Shown here piece by piece: positions 25,734 through 36,911 of a stretch of 64,000 nucleotides of DNA; the stretch's first letter is position 1; every line of letters starts with the position of its first letter. A model generated the notes under the pieces. The model worked only from the letters and a program-made list of their open reading frames with translations, did not search any database and had not been told where the DNA came from. The DNA comes from Dermanyssus gallinae (lineage: Eukaryota; Arthropoda; Arachnida; Mesostigmata; Dermanyssidae), in assembly GCA_003439945.1 (NCBI GenBank), contig QVRM01002192.1, positions 3,150,001 through 3,214,000 on the forward strand, in the 5' to 3' direction. The translations under genes were made by a program, and so were the position numbers.

Positions 25734-28383
25734 TGATGTCGTGGGACTTGTCGATACTTCATACCGAGGTGACAGTCACAATTTGTGGCCAAGAAGCAGG
25801 TTCTAATGTACGTACCACCCCACTGTGGGTGTCAGAGTGTACGCAACATTACACGTAATGCCACTAATCAATAAAGATGGTTTTGGATATCTGTACTATA
25901 TAATAAGCGGAACACACGTCACGATGACATGCGAACACTCTTACTGCCTTTTTTCGTGCAAGTTAAATTTTAAAGATTTACTGAAAACTTTTCCTATAAA
26001 TCCATAGCATTTGGTAAGATATGATTTTAGTTCTGTTTTGATGTTGGTCCCCCGGCTCCACCCGCCACCCGTGCCCGCCACCAGGATGTCCGCGAGGTTG
26101 TCCCTGGCTCTCTGGCCCAACAAGTTTGCCAGTTTTTTGCCAGCATGCAAAAAGCTCCAGCTAGGAAGGACAGAAAACTGTCAACTCGCAGACAATATTA
26201 TTTTAGTTGTTATTAGTACTAATGTTTTGTCACCACCAGTTGGCCAACCACTACGGGAAAATAGTAGACGCATACGCACTGTGTCTGTACCCAGTGCACA
26301 TGCTGTAAAACAAAGACTCCATAGAGCGCACTAAAAGCATGGTAACATTAAGTATTGACCCGGGAGTCATTTAGGGGACGACAAACGCGATCAACGCCTC
26401 CGTTTACAGCGGGTGAAATAAAAAAACGTGGCCAACAGCGCCCCCGACTCTGACTGGCTTTATTGACGGATTGTCTATGATTCCCATCCTGAGCTGCCCG
26501 ACTGTTGGTCAGCACCAGTCGGGCAGCCCATGTTTCGCCAAACACGAGGTTCAGTCTGGACCAGCGAAGTAGCAAAAATTGACCCACTAGGTCGATGAGA
26601 GAGATGTATCAAAGCAGCCTCGTTGTCGCCCACATGCAAGCTTTTGTACCGGCATACTCTTAGGCACATGTTATATTTACCTACATACATACATACATAC
26701 ATACATGCATGTATATGCGGTGAAAATATGTGTATATTGTCTCAGTGCTGTTAATTTAATCAGCCGATATCCTTTGATACATTGCAAACGTATTATCAGC
26801 ATTCGCAGCCTCAGTATCTGTTCAGTCAGTCTGTGTCAGTCATCACCACCAACGTCATTGACGTCACATCGACTACGGTGGCGGCGAAAGTCACAAAGAA
26901 AGAGAAGAAGTCAACGAAGAAATAATAAAGCAACAAAAGAAAAATCATATGAAAAAGTGACCGCACGTATAGATATCGCCCGTTCACGACCGACCGACCG
27001 ACCGACTGAGATTTCGCAACAAGCAACAAACAGCATGACAACGCAGAAGGGCGGCCCGCACTTCCGCTTGATGCTCGATGACGACGACGACGACGACGAC
27101 GATGCACGCGTCCGGCTGCTGTCGCCATAGACCACCGCCGCCTGATCGCGAATTCGTTGATATTCAACACGCCGGAGATGACATCGAATCCGCATAGAAA
27201 GAGCTACGTGGCCATCAGCCATTAATGAGAGCGATTATTGTCACGGGGTTGTGGATAATCGCTGATGTTGCCGATGTTGATGTTGTGGTTGTTGTTGGTG
27301 TGATTAATAATATTGTTGCCCATTGCTGCTACTGATGGGAACCGGCAGTTGATAACCGTTGCTGTTGAAGCGGCAGTTGGTAAGCGTTGCCGTTGTTAAT
27401 GGCGATAATGTTCTTCGGGGTCGTACGCGATGCAATGCGCGGTCGTACTCCATCGGCCCTTTGTCTATACCAGGACGTCGGGTTAACTATGAAGTGTCGT
27501 CCGGGCGTGTATTGTGTGTACACGTGTATTTTGTGTGTGCATCTGTCTGTGTGCGTTGTCGTAGTGTTTGTGCATGTGTACACGAACGCATGCACGAACG
27601 AACGGCAGCAGCAGCAGCTGCAGCAGCGGAGACCGCGGCAACGGGCGTCTACGTGTCTATACAAAGTCACCCGGTACGACGTAGCGCGAAACGATAAATC
27701 GTAGCCATATTCTTCAACCGCGACCCCCCAACTACCCCACCTATTGACTCATCGGAAGTGTAAACCGACCACCCGATCGGCCAGAGGTTATCTGAGGTCT
27801 TCCAAACTACCGTCACATAACGAGGGGCTGGCTACAACGACGGGCCACCACAGTACGATTGCATATCATATGTCTACGACGACAGATCTGGCCAGCTTAT
27901 TGGATGGCCGATCAATATCATCACTGCCATCATCTTCATCATCATTAGCATTATCGCTATCTTTGTAATCGACATCACGTACCGAGAAGACCAGCTATCG
28001 GCCAAACTACGGAAACGCCTACGGAAGGTTACTTGTTTTGGAAGTTGCATATCAACGGCATGCAGCGGTTAGCGGCCGGCAAAGTGACAACAGCACTCAC
28101 AAGATGTCCCAAACAAACCAGCAAGCGCCACGACGCGCGTGACTACAAGAACGCACAAGGAATTTGATTTGAGCTAAATGCCAATATCCGGCTATATATA
28201 TTGCGCGTATTTAACACATTATTTTGAAAATAAGTAAATTTAAAAAAAAATTACACAAATGAATTATTATATATATCTCTTTATATGAATTATATATATA
28301 TCTATATCGTTCCCAGTGTATAAATACTTGATCAATGGGTCTTTAAACGTGGTACTGACGTATATTGTGCGTGTGCACAATAC
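25734..28383. other. Non-coding with short simple repeats
   Basis: Small simple repeats are visible: TACA units at 26677-26705, CGAC units at 26986-27006 and GAC units at 27079-27103. A short palindrome, GCTGCCCGACT...AGTCGGGCAGC, lies at about 26493-26530. No gene could be supported. Confidence 0.4.
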
Positions 28384-28402
28384 ACATATATATATATATA
28401 TA
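28384..28402. repeat. (TA)n microsatellite
   Basis: Short TA tract of about 19 bp. Confidence 0.85.
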
Positions 28403-28982
28403 GAAGTCGTTGTTTAGTTTATATAAGTGCAGGTATGTTGGCGTTGGCTTGGTCGTTTGGCAAAATATCAGGCACGTGTTGCGCATGCTCTCAAAAAGAA
28501 GTTAATTCACATTGTAAAAAGAAACTTATTTGTACTTTCGCACAAGGCATTTTATGTCTATCGGAGAACAGCTAAATAGTGTCAAGGATTTACCATAATT
28601 GTGTGGGTTTCACTAAGCAAGGCACAACTTAGCAGCAATAATTTAAACTAAACCTAATTCCCTGCAAAATTCACTTACTTTTGCATCTTAAACAGCCGAT
28701 TTGCCTGAAATAACTGTACGAGTGCGCAAACAGTGATTTTGATTTCGATAAAGAGGCACAAAATATTTCCCGATTATTGCGTTGTGACGCGCTTCTTCAA
28801 CGTTGTTTCACGTCAAAAGGGAAGAAACAGGTACAGCGCTGAGCACTGCAGGTGCCAAATCTCAATTTCCATTCGTTAGCCTCAGTGCTACTTGTGATTG
28901 AGTCCAAAATCTACAGCATGATGAACTCTTCCACTAAGAAGCATCACAAACAATATAACAATCGTATGAATGAGCTTATATG
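28403..28982. other. Non-coding, left flank of the duplicated segment
   Basis: No gene or repeat was recognised. It ends at the left border of the 1,738-bp tandem unit, where TGCT microhomology is found. Confidence 0.45.
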
Positions 28983-29414
28983 CTGGTCAAGCAGTTAGCT
29001 AAATGCATGTTTTGAGCAATCTTTAGAAGCACTGTATCGTCCGTAATAACAGGTAAAATGTTGCCAGAAAAAATATTAGTGAATGTTGACCCTCTTATAA
29101 AGTAAATTTCCAACAGCCGTTGCTGCTTAAGACATACGTATTGCACATTCAATATATTCTATTTAACACAAGCAATTGCCGTGCTTTGCTCCTGAGTTTG
29201 TCGTACAAGTGGTTTAGGACGTTGAATAATGAATGTTGGACACGTTTTGGACGTGACAAAATTTAATGTATATATACATATTTTTAAAAACAATATGATT
29301 TAGGCAAAAGGCATGCCCAGCACATTTGCATTCATTGGGATGTCTATGTATACACGTGCTTCCTCTAGAATAAAAAAACGACGCAATTTGCTAATAAATA
29401 ACAACTCACGCGAC

Positions 29415-29420
29415 TTTATT
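29415..29420 (-). terminator. Poly(A) signal of type 1 peptide gene
   Basis: AATAAA on the minus strand, in the context CTGAAAAATAAAGTCGCG, 163 bp after the stop. A similar GGAAAAATAAAATTGCGAG follows the type 2 genes. Confidence 0.55.
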
Positions 29421-29582
29421 TTTCAGGTTTCTACAAGAAAATCTAAGACAAAAGTCGGCTAACAACGACGTGCGTCAACGAAGGCCTCTGAAAGTCCGAT
29501 GTGCAGCTACAGCTTGACTTTTTCTTGACCTTCTAGCAATTTGTTGCCGCCCTTGCATGCTTAATTGGACTAGCAAGTCATC

Positions 29583-29747
29583 TTAGCCAAAAAATATTGT
29601 TTTCTTGAGCACCACGGTTTTTTGGGTTTCCCCCGCTTTCTTCGTTTTCGTTTTGTAGAGAGATTTTGTCACGTAAGGCCTAGCCAGGGCCACCTGCAGC
29701 ACGCAGAAGACGACAGAGAAAAGCAGAGCGATGTAGAGGAACTTCAT
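29583..29747 (-). CDS. Small secreted cationic peptide, type 1 (54 aa)
   Basis: I do not recognise the family. The product starts MKFLYIALLFSVVFCVLQVA, a clear signal peptide with likely cleavage after ALA (residue 22). The remaining 32 residues are Cys-free and Lys-rich: eight Lys and one Arg against one Glu. They end in KKTIFFG just before TAA. A terminal Gly is what peptidyl-glycine amidation needs, so an amidated C-terminus is possible. An in-frame TAG lies four codons upstream of ATG 29747, which fixes the start. A TATA box sits about 260 bp upstream and AATAAA about 165 bp downstream, with a short UTR, so the unit looks like a complete single-coding-exon gene. It is paralogous to the 74-aa gene at 36042. 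Function is unknown; antimicrobial, venom/salivary or signalling peptide are all possible. Confidence 0.65.
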   Translation of the reverse strand: MKFLYIALLFSVVFCVLQVALARPYVTKSLYKTKTKKAGETQKTVVLKKTIFFG

Positions 29748-30006
29748 CTTGGCGAGTCTGTTGGGCTAACGGCGTCTTCTTCAGCGGGAGCAACTCGTTT
29801 GCCAGGCTGCAAGCAGTGCGTGCGCGTCAAGCCTTACAAGCTGAAGTTTGTTGGGAGTGTCACCGAGATCCCACTAAAAAAACTGAGAAGCAGTGCAGCT
29901 CGTAGTAACAACACGACCGAGAGTTAAGGATGTCCGAAGACTGCTGAATCAGCGCGTTCAAGCTTGCTCATCCAGAGATGACTTTGATTGCGGACGTCCT
30001 CGACCA

Positions 30007-30012
30007 TTTATA
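30007..30012 (-). promoter_or_regulatory. TATA box of type 1 peptide gene
   Basis: The minus strand reads CACTATAAATGGTCG. The same CTATAAAT(A/G)GTC core precedes all five peptide genes. Transcription would start about 30 bp downstream, near 29977, where TCAAAGT resembles an arthropod initiator. Confidence 0.55.
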
Positions 30013-31152
30013 GTGCCTCGGACTCAGCAGGGGTCCTGCAGAAATACCCTTTCCAGGCACGAGCTCGCCCATCTCTCTGCGGGGTGGGGTAGATGGGGAG
30101 GGCGATGTACTTAGAATTGAGTCCCAGACTGCGACCCATAGAATGCCGGCTAAACCCAGCCGATGCAACCCGTTGGGCCCAGCAATCTCTAACCGTCACA
30201 TTCTGCCATCCTTCATGATTTTCTATTGCTTTGCGACGGTAAATCCCTGACGTGTGTTTGTACTAGTTAGGAAAAGTGTATTGTGCTACCAATTGAAATG
30301 CCGAAAACTATATTGACAGCTTTATATGTTATCTATCTCCACGGAGCGATTTTTATATTGACTGCCGCAAAATACCATTTGTCGGGGTTGTTAATTGTCC
30401 TCACCTTTTCTGGACCAGCCTAAAATACGGTACATATTATTGCGGAGAGTTTTGACTCTAGTCAACTACGCTTTTAAAGAAGATTCCGCCTTAAGGATAA
30501 TTTAGCTATACTAGTCGATGCCGAAAACCGTCGTTTTAGCAATGATGTGGAGAAATTAAACCTACTTCGACAGAAGCTCTAACAAACCTACTGTCATCCT
30601 ACGTCTGTACGAAAATCATCAACCATAGTTTACCTTGGAAAAATAATAAGGGTTTTTCGATTGGATGAATATCGCATGATAATGAAGATAGACTTCAGGT
30701 GCTCCTTTTTACCAAAGTTGCTGGTCAAGCAGTTAGCTAAATGCATGTTTTGAGCAATCTTTAGAAGCACTGTATCGTCCGTAATAACAGGTAAAATGTT
30801 GCCAGAAAAAATATTAGTGAATGTTGACCCTCTTATAAAGTAAATTTCCAACAGCCGTTGCTGCTTAAGACATACGTATTGCACATTCAATATATTCTAT
30901 TTAACACAAGCAATTGCCGTGCTTTGCTCCTGAGTTTGTCGTACAAGTGGTTTAGGACGTTGAATAATGAATGTTGGACACGTTTTGGACGTGACAAAAT
31001 TTAATGTATATATACATATTTTTAAAAACAATATGATTTAGGCAAAAGGCATGCCCAGCACATTTGCATTCATTGGGATGTCTATGTATACACGTGCTTC
31101 CTCTAGAATAAAAAAACGACGCAATTTGCTAATAAATAACAACTCACGCGAC

Positions 31153-31158
31153 TTTATT
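31153..31158 (-). terminator. Poly(A) signal, tandem copy
   Basis: AATAAA on the minus strand, identical context to 29415-29420. Confidence 0.52.
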
Positions 31159-31320
31159 TTTCAGGTTTCTACAAGAAAATCTAAGACAAAAGTCGGCTAA
31201 CAACGACGTGCGTCAACGAAGGCCTCTGAAAGTCCGATGTGCAGCTACAGCTTGACTTTTTCTTGACCTTCTAGCAATTTGTTGCCGCCCTTGCATGCTT
31301 AATTGGACTAGCAAGTCATC

Positions 31321-31485
31321 TTAGCCAAAAAATATTGTTTTCTTGAGCACCACGGTTTTTTGGGTTTCCCCCGCTTTCTTCGTTTTCGTTTTGTAGAGAG
31401 ATTTTGTCACGTAAGGCCTAGCCAGGGCCACCTGCAGCACGCAGAAGACGACAGAGAAAAGCAGAGCGATGTAGAGGAACTTCAT
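31321..31485 (-). CDS. Small secreted cationic peptide, type 1, tandem copy
   Basis: Exact second copy of the 54-aa peptide gene, displaced by 1,738 bp, with the same signal peptide, basic mature part and terminal FFG. TATA box and poly(A) signal are copied too, so if both units are real the dosage of this peptide is doubled. See the entry at 29583 for the sequence reasoning. Confidence 0.62.
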   Translation of the reverse strand: MKFLYIALLFSVVFCVLQVALARPYVTKSLYKTKTKKAGETQKTVVLKKTIFFG

Positions 31486-31744
31486 CTTGGCGAGTCTGTT
31501 GGGCTAACGGCGTCTTCTTCAGCGGGAGCAACTCGTTTGCCAGGCTGCAAGCAGTGCGTGCGCGTCAAGCCTTACAAGCTGAAGTTTGTTGGGAGTGTCA
31601 CCGAGATCCCACTAAAAAAACTGAGAAGCAGTGCAGCTCGTAGTAACAACACGACCGAGAGTTAAGGATGTCCGAAGACTGCTGAATCAGCGCGTTCAAG
31701 CTTGCTCATCCAGAGATGACTTTGATTGCGGACGTCCTCGACCA

Positions 31745-31750
31745 TTTATA
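31745..31750 (-). promoter_or_regulatory. TATA box, tandem copy
   Basis: Identical to the element at 30007-30012, displaced by 1,738 bp. Confidence 0.52.
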
Positions 31751-32458
31751 GTGCCTCGGACTCAGCAGGGGTCCTGCAGAAATACCCTTTCCAGGCACGA
31801 GCTCGCCCATCTCTCTGCGGGGTGGGGTAGATGGGGAGGGCGATGTACTTAGAATTGAGTCCCAGACTGCGACCCATAGAATGCCGGCTAAACCCAGCCG
31901 ATGCAACCCGTTGGGCCCAGCAATCTCTAACCGTCACATTCTGCCATCCTTCATGATTTTCTATTGCTTTGCGACGGTAAATCCCTGACGTGTGTTTGTA
32001 CTAGTTAGGAAAAGTGTATTGTGCTACCAATTGAAATGCCGAAAACTATATTGACAGCTTTATATGTTATCTATCTCCACGGAGCGATTTTTATATTGAC
32101 TGCCGCAAAATACCATTTGTCGGGGTTGTTAATTGTCCTCACCTTTTCTGGACCAGCCTAAAATACGGTACATATTATTGCGGAGAGTTTTGACTCTAGT
32201 CAACTACGCTTTTAAAGAAGATTCCGCCTTAAGGATAATTTAGCTATACTAGTCGATGCCGAAAACCGTCGTTTTAGCAATGATGTGGAGAAATTAAACC
32301 TACTTCGACAGAAGCTCTAACAAACCTACTGTCATCCTACGTCTGTACGAAAATCATCAACCATAGTTTACCTTGGAAAAATAATAAGGGTTTTTCGATT
32401 GGATGAATATCGCATGATAATGAAGATAGACTTCAGGTGCTCCTTTTTACCAAAGTTG

Positions 32459-32938
32459 CTTTTCGCGGTCATATCGACCACGATTTTATCATTATTTTCT
32501 TTTAAAGGTTTTGTATACCGCTATTCTCAGAAATCAAAGTATTTTTTTAAGTTCCTCTATAAACAATAAAGTTTCCGTCGGCAAATGTACGAGGCGGCTC
32601 TGAGTTGACGTATGCGAATCGTGCTTTAATTTGCTCGTGATTTAAGCATGCTCGATGACAGCATAGGGTACCGTTGGTAAACATTTAATAGAAAAGATGG
32701 CCAACCAATGAAACATGTTTCAAAATCAATTAATTAGGTTTTATTGACGTGCACAACAAGTTGGCGATCTGCCACCTTTCGTTTAAAATATACACCGTTT
32801 GTAAGCAATAATGTAGCAATATTGAGTCTAATTGCCACAATCACAATCAACTTTACATCAATATAACTAACCTATATGAGTTACAGACCTATATAAAAAT
32901 ATGAGTTTGAAACATTTCACTACCAGTTTCCTTGTTCT
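32459..32938. other. Non-coding spacer of segment A
   Basis: Diverged from 53668-54149 in segment B. No gene, motif or repeat was recognised. Confidence 0.45.
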
Positions 32939-33965
32939 TCAGCTGCAAGAAAAGATGTCATTTAAAAACAACAGTCCGGCCCGCATTTCGAAGCGCCACT
33001 GGTAGCTCGTTCCAAATGAGGGGCCTGACCTCACTTGACTGTCCCATTTTATATGCTCGTGTAGCACAATGCCAAGGCATTTTGCGTCTGGGCTGAGAGG
33101 GCTAGCAGAGTCGCCCACACTATCGATATTACCAGTGTTGAAGTTCTGTCTCGATGCCCGTTGTTGGGTAGGGAAGAACGAATGTCGTTTTCGTCGAGTT
33201 AACGACAAAACCAAATCTGTGAAATAAAGATATAGGCTTCTTGATAAAAGTTTCAACGTAATGGAGATTATGCGTATTATTGGATAATTGGGGGGTAAGA
33301 CACGGAACAAAACAGTGGTGTCGTCTGCATAGACGATTAGGCGGCAAGCTACGTATCTCTCGACGCCCCGCAGGACAAAATGCATGTAGGTGATGAAGAT
33401 AAAGTGTCCAAGAACCACTTCTTAGCGCGTGCCAGCGGACACAATTCCTATCGCAGACCTTAAAACTCCCACAGCCATGTATTGCCTCTGTCTACTACAA
33501 TTTAAGCCAAGATGTTACTCCTGGTGCGCAACCCAGTTGATGGTGCATCTTAGAAATGTAGAAAGGTCGAGGCAGTCAAACGGCTACGTCAAGAAATGCA
33601 CCAAGTCACACACACACACATTCTTTTCAGCTTTAATGATCTCCCACCACATACACCTCAATGTCAGCTCAGATGATCGTGCCTCCTTAAAACCGAATTG
33701 ATTTTTAGAGATGAAATTTAATTTGTTTAGATTACTTTCCAGCTGTTGTTTAGCAAGCTTTTTAAATACCTTTGAGATGAAAGACACTAATGATATCGGG
33801 CGATAGTTACCAGGTGGGTCACGGCGTCACCACAGATGTATTGAGACGTTCTAGAAACACGCCCGTTTTAACTGAAATACTGAATCTGACAGCAAGGGGA
33901 GCCGCTAAGATGTCAACCTATTTAGGGCAGAATTTACCAGGTACGTTTTCCAGACACCCACGGAC
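32939..33965 (-). pseudogene. Non-LTR retrotransposon RT relic
   Basis: Reverse-transcriptase pieces of a LINE (CR1/Jockey-like) survive in several frames. NYRPISL then FISKVFKKLAKQQL and NQFGF lie at 33680-33815; LIVYADDTTVLF near 33310-33345; CLGIVLHEHIKWDSQV near 33038-33085. Stops and frameshifts are frequent and much of the palm between these pieces is missing. The motifs resemble those of the open LINE at 59643-61943 (ISKIFEKLV, FADDTTILF, CLGLVLHEHLSWHSH), so this is probably an old relative. The same relic is in segment B. Confidence 0.75.
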
Positions 33966-34299
33966 TTGACGCATAGTTCTACGGGCCGTCTCAACTTAAA
34001 CTACAAATATGTTTAACTTTATGTTGTACCAGTCTTATCTGATCAAATGTATACGCTTTTTAGTCTGAGTCTCACGGAGAGCTAGTGACCTCAAACTCTT
34101 TGAGCGCATGCAGCGACATTTTCTGCAACGAATCGAATTTCGGCACCGTCCGCGTAAAAATATCAAAATCGCAATTCAAGTAATTTAAACAATATATAAA
34201 AACGTAGCAAAAAAGAGCCTTGCGCGTAAAATTGGGATACCCACCATGGGCGTTATAAATACCTAGAGATATCGAGTCTGCCTTACCCTCTGCAAATAG

Positions 34300-34600
34300 A
34301 GATGTCTGTCGTAATTGAGATCAAACGAATCTTAATGGGACTTCATCCCAACCTGCTCAATTTTTTCAATTCGACATCAATCATGAGCACAAGGAGATCA
34401 TACATACAACTTCTCATCTTGTCTGCAGCTTCATGTAACCAATCTCTTTTCTCAATATCAAATCTCGGTGCCACATATTGGAACAAGCTCCCCCCAGATA
34501 TGCGCGCAACTTCTTCTTTGACAATGTTCAAACTAAATTTGACGCAGTCAGGTACTGCCAAGATGCTTAGTTTTACTTAAAGAAGCTGAATGCAATCTAA
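34300..34600 (+). pseudogene. LINE ORF2 C-terminal relic, plus strand
   Basis: The plus-strand frame reads SLFSISNLGATYWNKLP then FKLNLTQ, which matches the usual C-terminal tail of Jockey/CR1-type ORF2 proteins (WN.LP and a final F..L). It points the opposite way to both neighbouring relics, so it derives from a separate insertion. Its counterpart in segment B is at 55380-55690. Confidence 0.55.
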
Positions 34601-34639
34601 AGCAATTGGCACTTTTTTTCATATTGAAAGACTCAAAAG

Positions 34640-35150
34640 CTGTTTTAAGTAGAAGCACCTGCGGGCTTGTAAATGTCGTCCATGCAATCAGTACCTTCCG
34701 TGCCCTTAATGCGCACAGCAACGCTCAGATTGACTGGGGAACTCAGTGTGATGCCTAGGTATGCGAAGTTGTCTCCAACCTTTAGCTCCTGCCCTCTAGT
34801 CTGAGTCTATCTGCCAGCCAACTTGTGTGTCTGATTATCATGGCTTCCATTTTCCCGTATTGATCTCGAGGCCGACATCCGTTACATAACAAGCGCTTGG
34901 TGGAGGTGGAACCTGCTGCCGCTATATCGTCCGCGTACAAGATAACATTTATGGCCGGATGTCGGTTCGGTATGCGTCTCGGTAAATCTGCTATAAGCAG
35001 CGCAGGGAACTGCCCCGCTCAAAGCCGGTTGTCTATTCTTATAGATGGGTGCTCTGCTATCCCTCCGTTCAAAATATTTGATTGGCTTGCAGTATGTCCA
35101 TTACGAGTTTTAGACAATGATCTGGAACCTATGCCTCATGGTTAAGTATA
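34640..35150 (-). pseudogene. Second LINE RT relic with YADD
   Basis: The minus strand encodes VILYADDIAAAGST (complement of about 34905-34946), the catalytic YADD box of a reverse transcriptase. Matching downstream sequence (GKMEAMIIRHTSWLA) lies at about 34815-34865. Frames are broken. The motif differs from the 33.3-kb relic (VYADDTTVLF), so this is a different LINE lineage. Segment B has the same relic with about 75 bp deleted and a small insertion in the YADD region. Confidence 0.7.
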
Positions 35151-35560
35151 GGAACCGGAATCGCTTTGTTTGTGTGACTGTTTCGTGCTTTTCGGTGAGG
35201 ATTTCCGAAGAAAGTATGTCTTACCCCAAACGATTGCATTTAAAGAACATTTTATATTATTCTACATATCTACGCAATGACAACGGGAGAAATTGAATTA
35301 GGAAAATCCACATATGATCATTGGATTTGCATTGCACGATAGTCTTTACGGAAATAATTTCACCAAGTTGCCGCACGCAATCGCTGGAATGTATTCGTAG
35401 TAGTTCTGCGATCGGTAATGCCATGTTTACCGCTTTTAATGTCTTCCAAAGCATTGAACAAACGCAAACTATGCATGTGCACTCTAAATAAACCACAATA
35501 AATCAACGACTATATCTATAGAATCGCTGTTTTATCAATCATTATTTGGTTTACACTTAT

Positions 35561-35571
35561 ATATATATATG

Positions 35572-35645
<74 letters not shown>
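35561..35645. repeat. (TA)n microsatellite
   Basis: About 85 bp of TA with a GTATG interruption. Segment B has 56641-56698 at the same place, so tract length changed after the duplication. Confidence 0.95.
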
Positions 35646-35651
<6 letters not shown>

Positions 35652-35719
35652 TTGTTGTACAAATACTTCTCCCAGAGTCTAAAAATCACAATCTGAAAAT
35701 ATTGAACAAAGCTCGCAAT

Positions 35720-35725
35720 TTTATT
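35720..35725 (-). terminator. Poly(A) signal of type 2 peptide gene
   Basis: AATAAA on the minus strand in GGAAAAATAAAATTGCG, similar to the type 1 signal context. Confidence 0.5.
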
Positions 35726-36041
35726 TTTCCAGATTTCCAGAGTCAATGCCATAACAAAAGTTGACATTGATGCTGATGGCCAAACGATATCGAATTCAAC
35801 AGTGCTATTATGAAAGAGTTTAACTATTTCTTGTTGAATGAATTATGCAGACGTCAACGTCATGCCTTCCTGCAATCCATTTGCAACGACATCTTGTCTT
35901 TCCATACACTTTGTAGGAATTAGCTCCCGTACTCACTATCGAAACGGGTGTGATCCAAAACATATTTCTAAATCTAAGAATGTTGGTCGGCGAATAAAGG
36001 TCGGAGAGCGACGAAGAGCCTACTTGGCCTGGCTGTTCATC

Positions 36042-36266
36042 TCAGCCAAGAAAAAGCCTTCTTCTAGGCAACAGCCTCGCTGGAACCATTTTACGCAACA
36101 ACAGCTTCGCCGGAACCGCGCCTTTGAGCAGCAGTGGTCTCCTACCAAGTCTCGCTCTAAGCAACTTAGTTTTGACGAGAGCGCCTGTTAGAAATGGCGC
36201 ACCTAGCGCCACCTGCAGCATGCAAAGGACGACAAGAAGGAGCAGAGCCAAGGTAAGAAACTTCAT
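36042..36266 (-). CDS. Small secreted cationic peptide, type 2 (74 aa)
   Basis: I do not recognise the family. The N-terminus MKFLTLALLLLVVLCMLQVA is a signal peptide with cleavage likely after ALG (residue 23). It aligns with the type 1 signal, and the next residues (APFLTGALVKTK against RPYVTKSLYKTK) also align. The mature 51 residues have nine Arg, five Lys and no acidic residue (net about +14), are Leu-rich and lack Cys. An internal RARLGRRP offers a classic GRR processing/amidation site, and the end is RRRLFLG before TGA. A degenerate repeat (VPAKLLLRK, VPARLLPRR) suggests internal duplication. The frame is open 33 codons further upstream, but the start shared with type 1 genes is chosen (CCAAG before ATG). 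TATA lies 171 bp upstream and AATAAA about 317 bp downstream. Confidence 0.65.
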   Translation of the reverse strand: MKFLTLALLLLVVLCMLQVALGAPFLTGALVKTKLLRARLGRRPLLLKGAVPAKLLLRKMVPARLLPRRRLFLG

Positions 36267-36436
36267 CTTGGCACCTCTGTTGCGGTAATGGTGTCTTCGA
36301 CTACGTGAGGAGCTCGTTTTCCAGGCAACAAGCAGTACGTGCACGTCATACGATGCAGACGTCACATGCGATTCGCGGATTGTTGAAGTTAGTTGAGAAC
36401 GTCGTAATGATGCTTGATAGCTAGCGTTGTTGACTA

Positions 36437-36442
36437 TTTATA
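36437..36442 (-). promoter_or_regulatory. TATA box of type 2 peptide gene
   Basis: The minus strand reads GACTATAAATAGTCAAC. The core is shared with the type 1 promoters. The leader further down keeps the paralogous stretch CACGTACTGCTTGTTGCC (CACGCACTGCTTGCAGCC in type 1). Confidence 0.55.
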
Positions 36443-36867
36443 GTCGCTCCAACTCAGTGCCCTTTTTCTATACACAAACCCTCTCTTCTCTCGAAGGCAT
36501 TGCCTGCAAGTATCATCATCATTTTCATCGGGGCAGATTACTTGGTATTGCAGTTTTTACTTGCGCCCCACACTCCGGGTACAGGAATCTGGTTAACTCC
36601 AGCCGGTTGAACCTTTTTGGGCTCAGTAACCGCCATCTGCCGAGACGCGACCCTTCATGGTTAGCCACTCCCGGTGTTTGCGGTGAGAGTGTAGGCGCCA
36701 TCAGTGCCGACTCATGTGAGTCGAGAAAGATCAAGTAACTTCTCATTCACAACACCAATACGAATAACCGCCAAAATCGAACAACGATGATAGCAGACAA
36801 CAAAATCAAGAACAACAATGACAACTACTCTAAGAGCTATAGAGCTTTGTACACACTTATACTGCAG

Positions 36868-36869
<2 letters not shown>

Positions 36870-36909
<40 letters not shown>
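36870..36909. repeat. (TA)n microsatellite
   Basis: About 40 bp of TA. In segment B this site (57939-57949) is only a short TA stretch. Confidence 0.93.

Positions 36910-36911
<2 letters not shown>

Larger units (their letters stand above)
28983..30720 (+). repeat. 1,738-bp tandem repeat, unit 1
   Basis: Followed head-to-tail by 30721-32458. I saw no difference between the two units when reading them line by line. The unit contains one complete peptide gene with TATA box and poly(A) signal. The four bases TGCT are shared at the left border, the junction and the right border. Confidence 0.95.
30721..32458 (+). repeat. 1,738-bp tandem repeat, unit 2
   Basis: Second, apparently identical unit. 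Segment B has a single diverged equivalent (52002-53667), so the doubling is specific to segment A. It arose either by a very recent event or by misassembly. Confidence 0.95.

Noticed and set aside
29622..29927. 101-codon plus-strand frame, exactly duplicated at 31360
   Set aside because: Antisense to the signal-peptide gene and its leader. The segment B version changes length and sequence, and it has no signal or domain.
35516..35767. Frames with long alternating Tyr-Ile runs, here and at other TA tracts
   Set aside because: Direct translations of (TA)n microsatellites.
35838..36191. 117-codon plus-strand frame conserved in segment B
   Set aside because: It is antisense to the type 2 peptide gene and its 3' UTR. 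Its conservation is explained by that gene's high local identity.
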